From Xylocopa sonorina (lineage: Eukaryota; Arthropoda; Insecta; Hymenoptera; Apidae): DNA of 64,000 nucleotides. A model generated the notes under the pieces. That model made no database searches and was not told where the DNA came from. It was given only the letters and a program-made list of their open reading frames with translations. Where the stretch lies: contig NC_135199.1 of NCBI RefSeq assembly GCF_050948175.1, forward strand, positions 8,002,501-8,066,500, read 5' to 3'. This document shows positions 1 to 13,459 of the stretch, piece after piece. The position numbers and the translations under genes are program-made. The stretch's first letter is position 1; the number at the start of each line of letters is the position of its first letter.

Positions 1-3000
1 CCAGCCGGAAGAGAAGACCCAGCCGAAATTCCTCGAATCCAGGATTTAGCCGGCGCGTGCATAAAATTCGTGGCGAAGGCCCACGCGATGGCACTCGCTT
101 CCATTCGTTAAAATGCACGAAGAAGAAGCGTCCACGCGAGTCTGCGTTCGCTTTACCAGTACTAATTATGTAAACGCACGATAGATCGTTTATCCAGAGT
201 TATTTCGCGTAGTTGGGCCTCATTATCGGGCCCGATCGCTGTCCACGAATTACACGGCGGACAAAACGTTTCCACGTCCACGGCGACTGATACTGAACGG
301 CGAACGCGCACGCTCGAACGGAGAAACGCGACAAATATTAATGGGCCCATTTATACCGACTCCACCCAATGCCCTTTCACGGTTTCTGTAATCGTTTGCG
401 TTTCAATTAATACCAGCGTTTACCTTCCAGCAATTTTCCACGTTACACACTGTTGAAACTTTCGGAACCGATCGTTACACGGTCCCTCGTACGTGTTTAC
501 CCACGAAACGCTGCTCTCGATTAACATTTACGGCCCCGTCGTTATTTTTCATCGAGCCGCCGTCGTCTCTCTCTCCTCGAGATCGAAGCGTTCGAAATAT
601 GCGACATCAACGAGGACTGTGGAACGATTTGTCGGACGTCAGTGCGTTCCCCAGACGGATTACGATTCGCAGCAACCCATTCATCACCAACAGGTATTAC
701 GTGGTAGCGAAATAATAATATAATTTACGGCTACCCTCGGTTCGGGACGACAGAGTTCGCTGGTTGCGCAAGAACAAGGGGGTTGCTAATTGCCTTGCAC
801 CTGCGCCCATCCACGAGGTTGCGAGGCGCGTTCTTGCAGGACGTTTCGCTCGAACGGACGGTTCCGCGGCCAGGTACACACGATTTAACGACTCTGCCCT
901 TAAACAGTTTAACAAGCGGATGTTCGATTGCCTGGAATAGTCGCTGGTCGCAGACGGTGGCGCAAACTAGTCGCTCGCATCGATTCTTGTTAGTCGCGAG
1001 CAAAAAATTGATCGGCTCGTTCGAAACGCTCGAACCGGAAATAGAAGAAGAGGCTGGATTCCCAGGTATTCGCGCGCAACGATTTCTCAGCGGTGATCCG
1101 CGGGACGAAACGGGGATAGCAAATCAAGCTGAATAGGGCGGGTAAAAAAAAGGAGCGAGGATCGCGCCACCGAACGCTACATACTATCCTCGCAGCGGCG
1201 CGTCTAAATCCGAGCGGATCCAGCGATCGGAGCCGACGCGCGATAAATTCAAAGGTAAAAGCCTTCGCGCGGCCGCGCACAAATTATTCCGTAATTATTA
1301 GCAATTACGGGTGGACGTGCTCGCGCGAGGAACGCGAGCGGCGAGTCGAGGATAATTCTGAGCGGGCCCGTGCGATTCGCCGGGTTTAAATATAATTTAA
1401 CGAGGCTCGCCTCTCCTTAAGGCAGCGCCGCGCGTATTTGCATAGGCGCGCACGCGCTCGTATCGTGCGCGATCCGCGAACACGGCCAATGTCATACCCG
1501 TGTTACCGCCGCTTTTTCTTCTTCTTTTTTCAACGCGCCATCGTCCTCTGATCCTCGCCAGTTTATTCACCCTTCGCCCGCGCGGCAGGTGCCACGCACC
1601 CCGATATTTTTAACGAAGGAATCCCTCTTCCGGTCTCGTCATTATATCCGCGTACCCTCGCTCGCACGATCGCGAAAGCGAGGCCAGTTTCTTTTTCCAA
1701 ATGAATATGACTATTTGTCGAATTATCTTGAGAAAGATTCATTATATCCGGGGTTTGTAATCTTAGAGCGGAGATAAAATTGAACTTTAACGATACGCTT
1801 TGGTCGATAATCGGATGGAACGCCCACGAGATGCGTCCGATTACGGAGTGCAGAGTAAAATGGCACGGATTTGGTATATAATTTATGAATATTCCGCGGA
1901 ATGAATAATTTTAATACGCTTCGGGTACTCTGGTGGATAATTAATGGGGCAGAGCACAAAAAGCATCGGGAGTTTAATTAAAATACAGAAGGAACCGGGT
2001 TCGAGCGATGCTTTGGAGGAGCGTTCGTTTTGCTCGAACGATAAAGTCCTCTGTGGGGTATAAATAAATCATGAAGTTTCTCTAAGAAGAAAACCGCGGC
2101 GGTTCTGCGGAGGTTTTCCCGTGATCCTGCGGCAGGTGCTTGGAAAATAAGTAAAAGGTAACGAGTCCTGGACATGATGAACGCCGCGGCGCGCGTACCG
2201 AGGAAACGAAAGAATTATTGCTCGAGCAAAAATCAACCGGAGTGGACGTCACGGCGCAAACAGCGATAAATCTTTCGTTATTATTGCGCGCGCGGCAGCC
2301 GCGTTTTGTATTCCTTCGATTTTTCAATATTCCACCGCGGCCATCAATCTTATCTCGAAACGCTGCGAGCCGATAAAAATGAACGGAACGAGCGAGCAGA
2401 TTGTTGTTCTACGGTGGCGTTCGAATTTATCATCGCCACCGTGCGGATAATTCAGAGCGCGAATTACTACGATTCCGACGAGACGGTGGCCGAAAATAGG
2501 GTCGCGGGGACGCGAGTGAAAATCGTAACCGAGAAAAGGTATAAAGAACCGTGAAAATAAACGGGAATATCCTGCTCTCTCTCTGAGAGCAGCGGCTTCG
2601 TTGATACAAATCGACGTTAAAAAGTCGAGGGACTCCGCGGTCGGGGTTGTCGACACTCCGCGATCATTTTCTTTCTGGGAACTCCGTTAACGCGCAGGTG
2701 CTTACACACTCGACGCCCCTTCGAACGAAAACAAATTACGATTAACAGTCGAACGGAGGCTCGCTGCGAGAGGGGGTGAATCGTTAAAACCATCGACGGA
2801 GCATCCGTCGAGGATAGCGCGGTTCTGCTCGACCAGCGAGGGAAGTTGTTTCCCAATTCGTCAAAGTCCCTGGTGATTACGGGAAGCATTTGTTACCACG
2901 CTCGAGAGACATTCGATAAGGTTCGCTCGAACTTGTTCCTTTTGCTACGATTATAAGGCGAATGGGAAACGCGAGCTCGCATTTTATTCTTGCTGCCACC

Positions 3001-6000
3001 ATTACTCCTAGGCAACCGTTACTTAACCCTAATCTAGTTTCTGAAAATCCTTTTCTAACACCTCGTGTTACTTCAAATGCATTATGGAAGTATGTACGCG
3101 TAATCGAGCGTCGCTACAGGAGATAACGTTCGATCGTCGAAACGCGAGTCCCTTGATTACTCTCGACGAGTACACCAGCGAATCTAGTCGAACACTAAAA
3201 TCGCACTCTCCGCGATAAACTGATTTAAATGGACAAAGGCTGGAGCAACTTCCGTTACCAACCTCATCGTCCTCCCACAAACATTCCATAAGCACCCCTA
3301 ATTCACTCGTAGCCTCGTAGAACAGCAAACCGACCGCAAACGTCTATACATTCTTCGCCAAACAAATGATCCACACCGCGCACGCGTACATAAAAGCCCA
3401 GACCCTCTGCAATTCCAATTGCTACCAACCCCAGAGTCCACCCCACTGCCCCCCTCGCGAACTCGAAACCGCTGCTCGCCCGTCCAGGAAGCGATAGGAG
3501 ACGGATGCTCTCGCGAGTATCGCGCGATCCACGCGGACGAACGCAAACAAATCGCGATCGAACAATGCGAGACGAGAGCCACGCGAGAGACGCTCTCCGT
3601 CCTCTCTTCATCCGCGCCCTCATCCGCGCGCTATCTATTCCGGGTTTACTAGGAAAAGCCCCTGTCCCCAGCAGCCGGGGAATGCGAGGATGTATAAATA
3701 CTTGAGGAGGACCGCTCCACCCCTTTCCTGCCACCGTCGACTCTCCTCTTCCCACGCGACGCGCCACCATCGCGCCCTCCCTTTCAACCCTCCGCGACGC
3801 CGCTAATTGCCAATACGAAAAATCCAACGTCGCTGGAACGCGCCGCGGCGAGCCTCCCTGCACGCTTTTCTGACACAGTTTAACGCGTGACTCACCCGGA
3901 CGTCGGACGAATACTTTCGAATCGCGAACCCTTTTCCTCCTTTTTTTCTTCTTTCCTCAAAGGGTTTTAATAGGGTTCTAAATGGCCACGTGTACGCGCG
4001 GGGTGGCGCGAATGTCACTTCGCGTCCTCTCTGTTTTCTTATTACCTCGCTAATAAGAGAATTTCCAGAGAATTTCTTATAGTTCGTGAAGGTTGAGATA
4101 TTTCCTTATTGTCGGATGGAAATTAGTAGGTCGCGCACGAAACTAGTTTAGCTCTCGAGAATGGAACGCTTTGCGGACAGAAGCTTTCGTGCGAAACTTC
4201 GTTTAGCTGGTGCCTGGGGCAATAGAATTTTTTGGCGGGAACCACTGCTGCACGCGAACCGTCGCCTCGAATTTTGAGGTCGAAACCACTCGAGGCGAGG
4301 GCTTTCGAACTTCAGAAGCGCAGCGTTTTTTAAGCACGCCGCTTAAACCGTCTGCTTTCGAGATTAGAATTCCGTGGCGAGTAGATATCGAGGTCGAGTC
4401 CGTCCTCTGTCCCAGTTTCTCGGACTTGAAATTCGTTTAGTAAATACTCACTACGTCGAGCTCGGGAAGCAAGCGCCTCTCTTACCTGGAAACAAAAGAA
4501 ACAACGATTAGAAACGTCGAGAATGTTGCGCGATATTTTCTACCTAATAAATACTAATGGTAACATCCAGTCTTCCATTACCACGGGACTTTACAGCAAC
4601 AGGAGGCGGCGGACAATTTTTCTCCCAGGCCCCTGTTTCAACGTGACAAGTTTATTACAGGCGCATAACTAGCCAGCCGAGCAACATTGAAAAATGTCCC
4701 GTTAGCAAGGTAGACGGGCAAGAAGAAATATATGAAGGAAGAGCCTTGAAGAGGAGAGAACGCGTCGACCTTGCGTGCAAAGATCGGAAAAGCTCGAAAA
4801 GGTGAAGGACGGGGAAGAGAGCTTTGACGAAGGTCCGCGGGACCACACGTGGCGTTGGTCGTTTACTTAAAACCACCTCGATTAACGCGACCAACTAATT
4901 GAACCGCTTGATAATCGCATTGGGAAGCCTTTTATCGAGCAAACCGCGTCGAATCTCGCGCTATTCATCACGAGACACAACACCGGGTCCTGAGCACCAG
5001 GTGCAATTACGTTTAATTACATTTGTAAATATCCCCGCGCGATATCCGCGTCGAATATAAATAGCTACTTAAGAAGGAATGCCTTTCATTTTTTCGCGTT
5101 TCCTCCAATTTAACCGGCATTAAGGAAAGGCTCTGGCTCTGGACAGTTAAAAATGAACGTGTGTCGCGCAATTTCGTTCTCGCGAAAATTCCAACACGGC
5201 GCGTAGAGCGAATCGCGGCTAAAATCGCGCGTTTTTTGCACCAGCGAGAACGTTGGTCCCGTGGACCACGCGTGGTGCGCGCGGTTCCTATGATATATAT
5301 CATAATTATTACGAAAGGGCACGCGTAATGATCTGCATTCACTGTCGGATTATATTGCACGGTTGAATTAGCTGCAATGCATCACGTCGGTTGAACGATT
5401 TCACCGCCAAGATGTATTTACTTCGGGGCGAAACACGGCCCGGCGACTCTTTGTGTTCTGAATTATTAAGCAACCTCTAAGCAAAGAGGATGACAGTTCT
5501 GTACCGCGCAGCTTGGAGGATTGCCACATCCCCGTTGGCATGCGCGCCAGACACCGGTTCCCTGCGAGCATTCGAACGCCAACGCCGTGCCTCTCGCAAG
5601 GGCGTGCATCCGTTCCGCTGAATTCGCGCGTTTCCAACCCCCTTTTCAACCCTCGAGTGCCAACTCTCTCGCGAGATAACCCATCGACTCGACGATTCGA
5701 TCAAACGAACACCCACGTCGACAGATATCAGAGCCTTAAACTATACTACGCGCAGGGAAACAGAGCGTCGTTGAAATCTTCCGCTTCGACTTCCACCCTC
5801 GCGTCTGACTTCGCGTTTCAGCTGCCTTAACAAGCTCGCACTGTCACGCGTTTTCGCGAACGTTCTTAGGAAGAACCGCGACGACCGCGAGAAGATACAT
5901 CGGATCGAGTGTGGGCCGCTTTCGCGGGCAAATCCGCCTGTCCGTTGCAGTTGGCGCGTCGCGAGGGCCAAGGCGAGCATTTCACGCTGCCAATCCACCC

Positions 6001-9000
6001 CGAAAACGAGAACAGACGAGAGAGTGGCGAGCGTGCACGCGCGTCAAAGGGAACGGCCAAACGATGGACTTTGGAGTTTCGCGAACGAACGCACCTGCTG
6101 GCTGGTGCCGCTTCGAGCGTTCGTGAGCGGACCCATTTGCATGAACATATGTGCCCGAGCAACATCTTGATGGGAACACGATAGTTATCTAGAGCGAAAC
6201 GGGGATGCCACACGCGCGTTTCGACGCGATTAAGCACGCGCCGTGGCGGCTCGAAAACTGTTTGGTCGGTGGTCCTTGCTTTGGCGCTCGTCGATGGTAG
6301 ATTCTCGACGCGATTTCGAGAATTAATCGCGATCGACGAGACAGATCGATGTAGCGCTAATTTTTACGAAGAGATGTGTGGAAGAAATGATACGCTCAAG
6401 TGTTAGTTTAACTAATGCGGTTCTGAATCAGACTCGTTTGTATTAGCAAGCAACTCCTGGAAATGATTTTAGCTGTCAAGACTTACTTAGCGTCCCGAAG
6501 CAAACGCTACATGACGCATTCGACGCTGGCTAAACGCGTGTATATAGAGCGACAGGGTTCGAAGAATTGAAACAACCGGTGATATCAACGTTATCTACTC
6601 GAAAGCCGTCAATATTGATCGAACGCTTCCTACGTGTCGGTATTTCTCTGTACAGATAAAAACGATCGACGTCTTTGGCGTCCGATACGCGAATCGTAAC
6701 CGCAGAAGCCTCTTCAGGCGCCTGCTGGTTCACGAAATAACCCTTGCGAGCCTTGATCGTGACCTGTAATCGCGGATCGTAAATTACTCGATGTTAAAGC
6801 GATCTTGAAGTTGATCGTACGTAAAAAAGAATGTAGAGAATCTTGCAAAAACTGAGCAAGCAACAGCTGACCCGCGGGCATAGCGTGTACAGCCGTTTCG
6901 AAGATGTAATTAGCGTAGCTGGTACGAAGCGCGAGTCGATCGAGCGTATTCGACTCGAAACGGGACCGCTGATCGAGCTGGCATTAAAATGCTTATCGTA
7001 GCTGGCCAATCTCTCGCGGTTTGCATTGATGAATGCCCTGAAATGATAGGCCCGAGACAGTCCACGTCTGAATAGAGACATCGAGGGGAGAAGTTGTCGT
7101 TCGAGTCCAGCGATTCGTAACGTTTATCTAATTATTTTATCGAATCGCACCCTTTACGTACCACGCGAACACGCTCTCGAAGGTGGTCCACGTCGAATCC
7201 AGATAAACGCTCTGTCCACTCGCGACTTGAACAGTCAACTCTCACAATAACCAGCAATTTCTCAAGCACAATAAGGGATGATCAATCGAAAGTAACCCAG
7301 AAATCGTTAGATAAAGGCGACGAAACCTCGCGACTTTCATCGACTCGTTAAGAATTCACCGCAGTCGGCTAATTAAATTCCACGGCACGTAATTCAACGA
7401 GCAGCAACGTAACCGCGCTTAACGCCCGTCTAAATTCTCGCACGTGTCCGACTCGTTCGTCTCGACCGAATCGCGGGACCACTGAAAACGGTACCGCGTC
7501 GAGGAGCCACGGTGGCTACGAAATCCAGCGGATTTGCATGAAACACGCGAGCCACGTCGCGCGTGCACAGCTTGATGCCGCACGTGGACGACGCTAAAGA
7601 GCCTCGAGACAAAAGGCCCGCCGGAACGAGCCCCTTTTCACCCACCTAGGGCCCCATTGTAACGAGCTCGAAAGAGTGGACGCGCGTGAAAGGCTCTCTC
7701 GCTGGCTAAAGTACTCGCAGGACATCGTCCCTAATTCTTCTCGTTCGACGAACATTTCTTTTTACCAGGAATTCGACACGATTATTCTCGAGCAATATTT
7801 TTAAACGACGAAACGTGGCATTTTTTCAGCTTGGTACGCATCCTCAAGCGTGTACGTACGTGCGATCTGAGATTGGCGATACGATCGACTGGATTATTCG
7901 GATCTCACACGACGAACAAATAAAGGCTCGTTTTATATTCTTACATATTGGTACGTACGTTATTCGCCATAAACGCGTACACATCTGCGGCCTGGCCATT
8001 AGTGATGCATCGTTAACGACGAGCCATTAGTAGACTTTATGATACACCTAAATTGCTGGCTGTTACCGTCTAGCCATACCCTGTATTTAGTTACCATTAA
8101 TTTTAAAAAACTCCGACAATTCCCGATTTCTTTTCCGAGAGCAAAAAAAAAAAAGATGGAAGCACTGCCTCGTGCCTGGTTGCGTTCCTCCCGTCCCGTT
8201 CGTTCGGGAACAAAGTTGCAATCGGCGTCCGCAGGTGCGTCAGCGGGGAAAAGGCAAGATCGCCGGATAACGATCTTTATTATACCATTCAATTTTTTTT
8301 CATTCGTTACTTTTTACCGTCTTCGATCGAGCGGCAGATACGAGCCGCTCTCGATCGCGTGACTCACGCATCGATAAAAACCAGAAACGATCGATCGAAC
8401 CGTTCGATCTTCGATTCGAACTTTGATCTTTCGCCGGTTTTTCTGTGTTCTTTTTTTTCTTTTTTCTCGGCCAATTCGCGTTCGATGTTTAATAAATGAA
8501 CCAACGCGCTAGGCACGCGCGCTTAATTGGATGGGAGGCGGTTACGTACGCGCGAAAAGTCCGAAACCGACGTCCGAGGCCGATTCTACTTTTACGAATG
8601 CCGATTAGATAGCCAAATAAATAGTCGACAGATTTCATTTCGCTCTCTGTAGCTCGCTAATTGGAGAACGACCGATTTACGATCGATCCGCGAACGATAC
8701 CGCTCGGGGGCCAATAACTTTTCGCGGCACGCAAATATTTACACCGATACGCGTATTTGCGTATCGAAAGTCGTTCTGCAACAGTTAAGAACACTCGTGT
8801 CGTTAGATAACCGCGTTAAAAGCGTAACGCCAAACCGTTCCCGCGGCACATAATAAATATCGTCTACCATTAGAACTCCATTAGAAAATGTCCATTACCC
8901 GGCGAGAGATCGAGTTCCCGATCCCACCGATTGATTTATCAACCGATTCGTTCAGCCGTTCCCTCGAACCTGGGACCAAACAGCATTGGAACGAGAACAC

Positions 9001-12000
9001 CCAAAGATTTTCCATCGCGGTTAACATTCACGCGATCGTTGCTCAAACTTCGCGAAAACCGAACGCTGGACGGTGGTCTAACCGTGATTTCAAATAATAA
9101 CAACGCGTCCACTCTGTCCAATGGACAGAGCGTTGGAAACGCGGATCGTAATGGCCCTGGTGGCTTAGTCGAACCGTTCGCCTCGCCTCTGCACGCGATT
9201 ACGCCCGCGGACAGTGCCTCCCATAAATCATTCGATCATTGACATTTTCTTCGGGACTTTACGTAACATCCGTTAATTATCCCGATACAATCAGCTCGGC
9301 TGACCCAATTAATATCTCGCGGCGGAGAAAGGGGCAGGACTCTAGCCGGTACACGTCGCGGGCAACTTTCCAAGACGGTTATCGATTGTTCATTAATCCA
9401 GCGAAAGGACGCCCGTTCTTCGAGGGTTTGTCACGCAGGACGCGATTATCAGGATCGATCGGCTCTCAACGCTCGATCATCGCCGCGCTACGAACGCGGG
9501 ACACCCGTTCACGGCGATAAATTCGCGGGGGACAGAAGTAATACTGATCGGACTCGATTCGTGTAATTCACCGTGAAATGAAACGTGTCCGAAGGAGATA
9601 CGCGTCGATAGCGAGCGAGATCTGTTGCGCGATGCGAGCCTCGTTACAGCTCGTCGATGATCGATTGAAATTTTTAGTCGAAGGTTGCTCGAGTTGTATC
9701 TTGTACGCGTGTATGACCGTCACGGTTCAATGTTAACTGTTGGCATTTGATTCGATATAGAATCGTCTTATTTTGCTCGACGCTAAATTGCATCGCTCTT
9801 GTGTGGTTTCGACGTCTCGGCGCTTCTCCAGCTTCAAAGCTTCCGATTGTTCGATTTAAAGATCCCTGCGTTTCCTCCGCGATTGCTCGCAAGGTATCGC
9901 GTCGACGAGGAGGATCCGCCTCGAGCGTGGCAACGGAAAATAGAGTAGTAAAGTAATATGGGACACGTCGTGGCTCGGAACGCACGGTCACGATCGTGGT
10001 GCAACTAGAATCAAGGTCGAGTAACGAGGTACCTGACGGGCACCGCGTGGTCCCACCTTGGTCACGACACCTTCCTTCGTGACCACCGCGTTCCCGCGTT
10101 CTAATCGTGGCATTGTGAAATTAATTAGAGATACGTTGACCGCGCTCGAACGAGACCGGTCAATTTATTCTGGCTGCACATTAATCGATACCCCGCAGGC
10201 GAGACGCCGCGCTACGGCTATTTGCATAATGCGCTCTCTCCCTCCCGATGATCGTAGACCGCGGAAAAAGTAGGACGTACGGTCGATCGAATTGGTAATC
10301 TCGCGACAAAATGTCGTGCAATTATTGTAACGCGGCGCTCCGCGTTATTACAGGCCGCAGTCGCGCGCAGTCTTGGAGCGACGGACGCTAAAGACGCGGG
10401 AGAGCGTCCATTGTGGAGCACCGTGTGTGGCCCTTCTAGAAAGCAGAGGAATTAACTTTCCAACGTCCGTCCGTAGATCGAACCATGAACAAGCTCTAGA
10501 GAAATATTCAACTGTTCTAGGAATAAAATTCTGAATGGACGAAGAGAAATTTCAAATTTATCGAAGATTCAACAAAGCACCCCCTGACGCGATGCATCCC
10601 CTATTGTAGGCGCGTAAAAGTGCTGAAACAAGAGCACTCGTTTCCAAGGGTTGAAACTTCCGATATTCCAAGATTCCACGCCCACGCTCGCGAGTTTCGT
10701 CCAACAAAAGCTCTACTTTTGTCAGCACCCGACAGCCCTTCACCGGGTGCAGGCTAATCAGCGCAAGGTCAACGGAAGAGACGAGAACGACTGTGGAGAA
10801 CGAGCAACGAGGATCCGTGCTCGTTCAGCGAATAATTAAAGCAGCACGCAAACGGGAGCGGGCCGAATAATTTCGAACGGGTCCCGTGCACGCTGGCAAG
10901 AAGGCACCGATCGGAAATTCAGGGCTCGCCCCGCGGACGGTGCACGACGAGGCGAAAAACCGGTGCGTCGACTTCTTCGCCCGTGTGACGTAAAGGAACG
11001 CGAGAGCCGTTTCTTCAACGCACGTCCGCGGGCCTCCTTTCAATGGGAGCCACTTCGATTCACGTTTAGTCGACTTCCTCTCGTACCACGGGACGCGTCC
11101 ATTGGCGTACGCCCAGGGACCAGACGCGGGCCGAAACGCGAGGCGACGAACCCTTTGTCGCCGTGGAAATGTTTGAAGACGCTGAGAACTCGAAACAAAG
11201 GGTAACCCGCTCTCACCCCTTCAGACAGACGTGGTTCTTTAAAGAGGGAACGCGTCTACCTTCGCAGAGCGTTCGCAACGACTCGCGAAGGGGTGAATTT
11301 CAGATTCTATTACTTATATTTCATAACGTCTGACGATACTTTAGAAACGAGAAACTCTAACAGAAGACTTTCAAATTGATTCATCGAGGATTGAGTCGAT
11401 AGATTCGATAATAATTAATAGACAGCTTTCCTAGCCTCGATCCCGTGATCCAACGTCGTCCAGGTTGGGACTAATTGAAGCGAATCTCGACAGCGCTCGT
11501 CTGAATTTAAAGTGACATCCGGTGTCGTCGAGGAACGGTTACGTAACGTCGGATAGCGTCCCTTTAACTCGTCGGGAAGCAGCGCCCCCGTGCAGAGGAG
11601 CCGTCTGCCTACGGCACTGCGCATGCACCTCCCGACCACCGCACTGGCGAAGGTCAAAGAATGCAACTGGGATGGTTAATATAAGCTTCGATTGAAATGC
11701 AGCTCGCGAAGGAGACGAGGACGCCGACCAGTCTGCGCAGCGCGTTCCACGCTCGGTGCTCCTCGTCTCCTCGTTTCTTCCTAGCTCGCGTACCCGGGCA
11801 CCGGCTGGTTTCCCTTCCATCCGCCGGTTGCGCCGCTCCGCCACGGAATACTTAATGTGACGAAACCGTACTTCATCTTGCTCCATCGCGACGCATCTCC
11901 GTGTTATCCATGCATAATGTAGACGTTTCGCGTTTAAACCCGTTCCACTTTAATTCCACCCGGCATCCATCGTCCCGTTTCATTTTCCCCGGATATCTCG

Positions 12001-13427
12001 AGCCCACAGGCATTATTCATGCGTGGAATACCTAACAGGGAACCGGCCACCTTTTCCTTCTGCCAACCGCATCTCTGAAAATGGCACCAACGTCCCTTCG
12101 CAGAGGCGTGCGCGCCACCCTTTGATTACGACGCGGTGTAACGAGGCACTTGTTATCCGCGTGCGCGCGTTACATCGCCGTCATCCAGGTTGTAACGAGC
12201 CTTTCGACTCCGCTCACCTTTGACTCTGGTCGCGAAGCGCGGACGGCAGCAGGGTTCAACATCTGCGCTGCCATCGCTGGTACCGCCAGGAGACCGCGGC
12301 ACGTTATTGTCCAGACGCAGGCGACTGCTAATCCGACGCCAGTTAGAGACCATCGACGACATCGCGCGGATACGTCCCGCGTTTGATGAAGACGTACGAA
12401 TCAGGAAGGACCACGGACGTTTATTGCTCCATTGTTCGGGTCGAGTTCAGGGGTCGATTCAATGGAACGACACGGGTCCGCGTTTCAACGTTAAGTGACC
12501 GAGGAGTACGTTATCAACGATAATCACCAGGGCTGAGATTGCTGTTTCTTTCGAGACGAACAGTTGAAGCTAAGCTTCCTACCTTGGGTGTTGATCGAGA
12601 TGGAGAGGAAGCGAAATGGCAATCGAAAGTGACGAAATTGCGTTCGAGGATAGCTAGTGAAGGAAAATGATATTCCTATTTTGCAATTCATTCCTCGTGA
12701 AATCGCGAGACACCGGGTGGGAAGAGGGGGCATTCAGCGATCTAGGCTGCGTACAAATCTCCATACTTTTTCTTAATAACGAACGAACACGATTCATTGA
12801 ATTTCATACGAGCCTTACGCAAAGTTACTCGGCTGTTTAGAATAATATTACCTCGCGAATGGTCCAGCGAGCAGAAGCCAAGGACTTATCAACGTCCATT
12901 TGGTACGATCGCGAGACCGTAAATCGGGGACGATCGTTACCATGCGAATGTATACCCTGCGCCAGAATGTTTTTCGTGGGCCTCGAAGCAACGACGTGGA
13001 TCAATGAATGGTATGTATCTGGAGCTGAATCGCAATCCTCGCGATCGTCGCCGCGCAGCTCGTGGTACCACGGCCCAGCGGACGAAACGATGAATGGCAC
13101 CGATTGCCGGAAGAGGGGAGGAAAAAAAAAAAGTACGACGGACCCTCCACGACTGCGACATCGAAAGGCAAGAAGCAGCTACCTCCGGATTACCAGTTTA
13201 TCGAAGCCTTAATCAATCGACCATAAATTGGCAAGCTGTCCCCGTCCAGGCTGGAAAAAGAGCCGACCACCGGGCGGAGGGCTGTCGTTGATCCATCGCT
13301 TCCGATTTCTTGGCGATAGAGGCTCGCTTCTGCCGGCGGATATTCATTTTTCACTCGAAACACGCTGTCGAAGCTCATTTTTCGTAAAACGACCACGGCG
13401 AAACGAGAACCAGCCGTTCTTTTGTTC
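1..13427. other. GC/CpG-rich stretch without a recognisable gene
   Basis: I see no recognisable protein domain, tRNA or rRNA here. Open frames occur on both strands, but they overlap one another and are dominated by Arg, Ser, Pro and Thr, the signature of chance frames in CpG-rich DNA. Points noted inside are a recursive-splicing-like site on the minus strand at 4,485/4,486, a possible short first exon at 12,218-12,274 (minus), and an exon-like segment ending in a GT at about 692 (plus). The stretch could be intergenic or part of a very long intron; the sequence does not settle which. Confidence 0.6.
4481..4517 (-). promoter_or_regulatory. Candidate recursive-splicing ratchet point
   Basis: Read on the minus strand, a CTAAT branch-point-like motif is followed by an almost pure pyrimidine tract, CAG, and then directly GTAAGAG, so a strong 3' splice site abuts a strong 5' splice site with no exon between them. 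This (Y)nNCAG|GTAAG arrangement defines recursive splice sites in long insect introns. The junction lies between 4,486 and 4,485. A second donor-like GTGAGT starts 34 nt further on (minus direction), so it could instead be a 34-nt microexon. If real, a minus-strand gene has a long intron spanning this point. Confidence 0.45.
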
Positions 13428-13459
13428 CTCCTCTCTCTGTCTCTCTCTCTCTCTCTCTT
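13428..13459. repeat. (CT)n microsatellite
   Basis: A near-pure CT dinucleotide run interrupted once by GT. It is a simple sequence repeat with no associated gene. Confidence 0.9.

Noticed and set aside
600..692. Plus-strand exon-like segment ending CAACAG|GTATTACG
   Set aside because: Two different frames are both open and plausible, the donor is weak, and no neighbouring exon was found.
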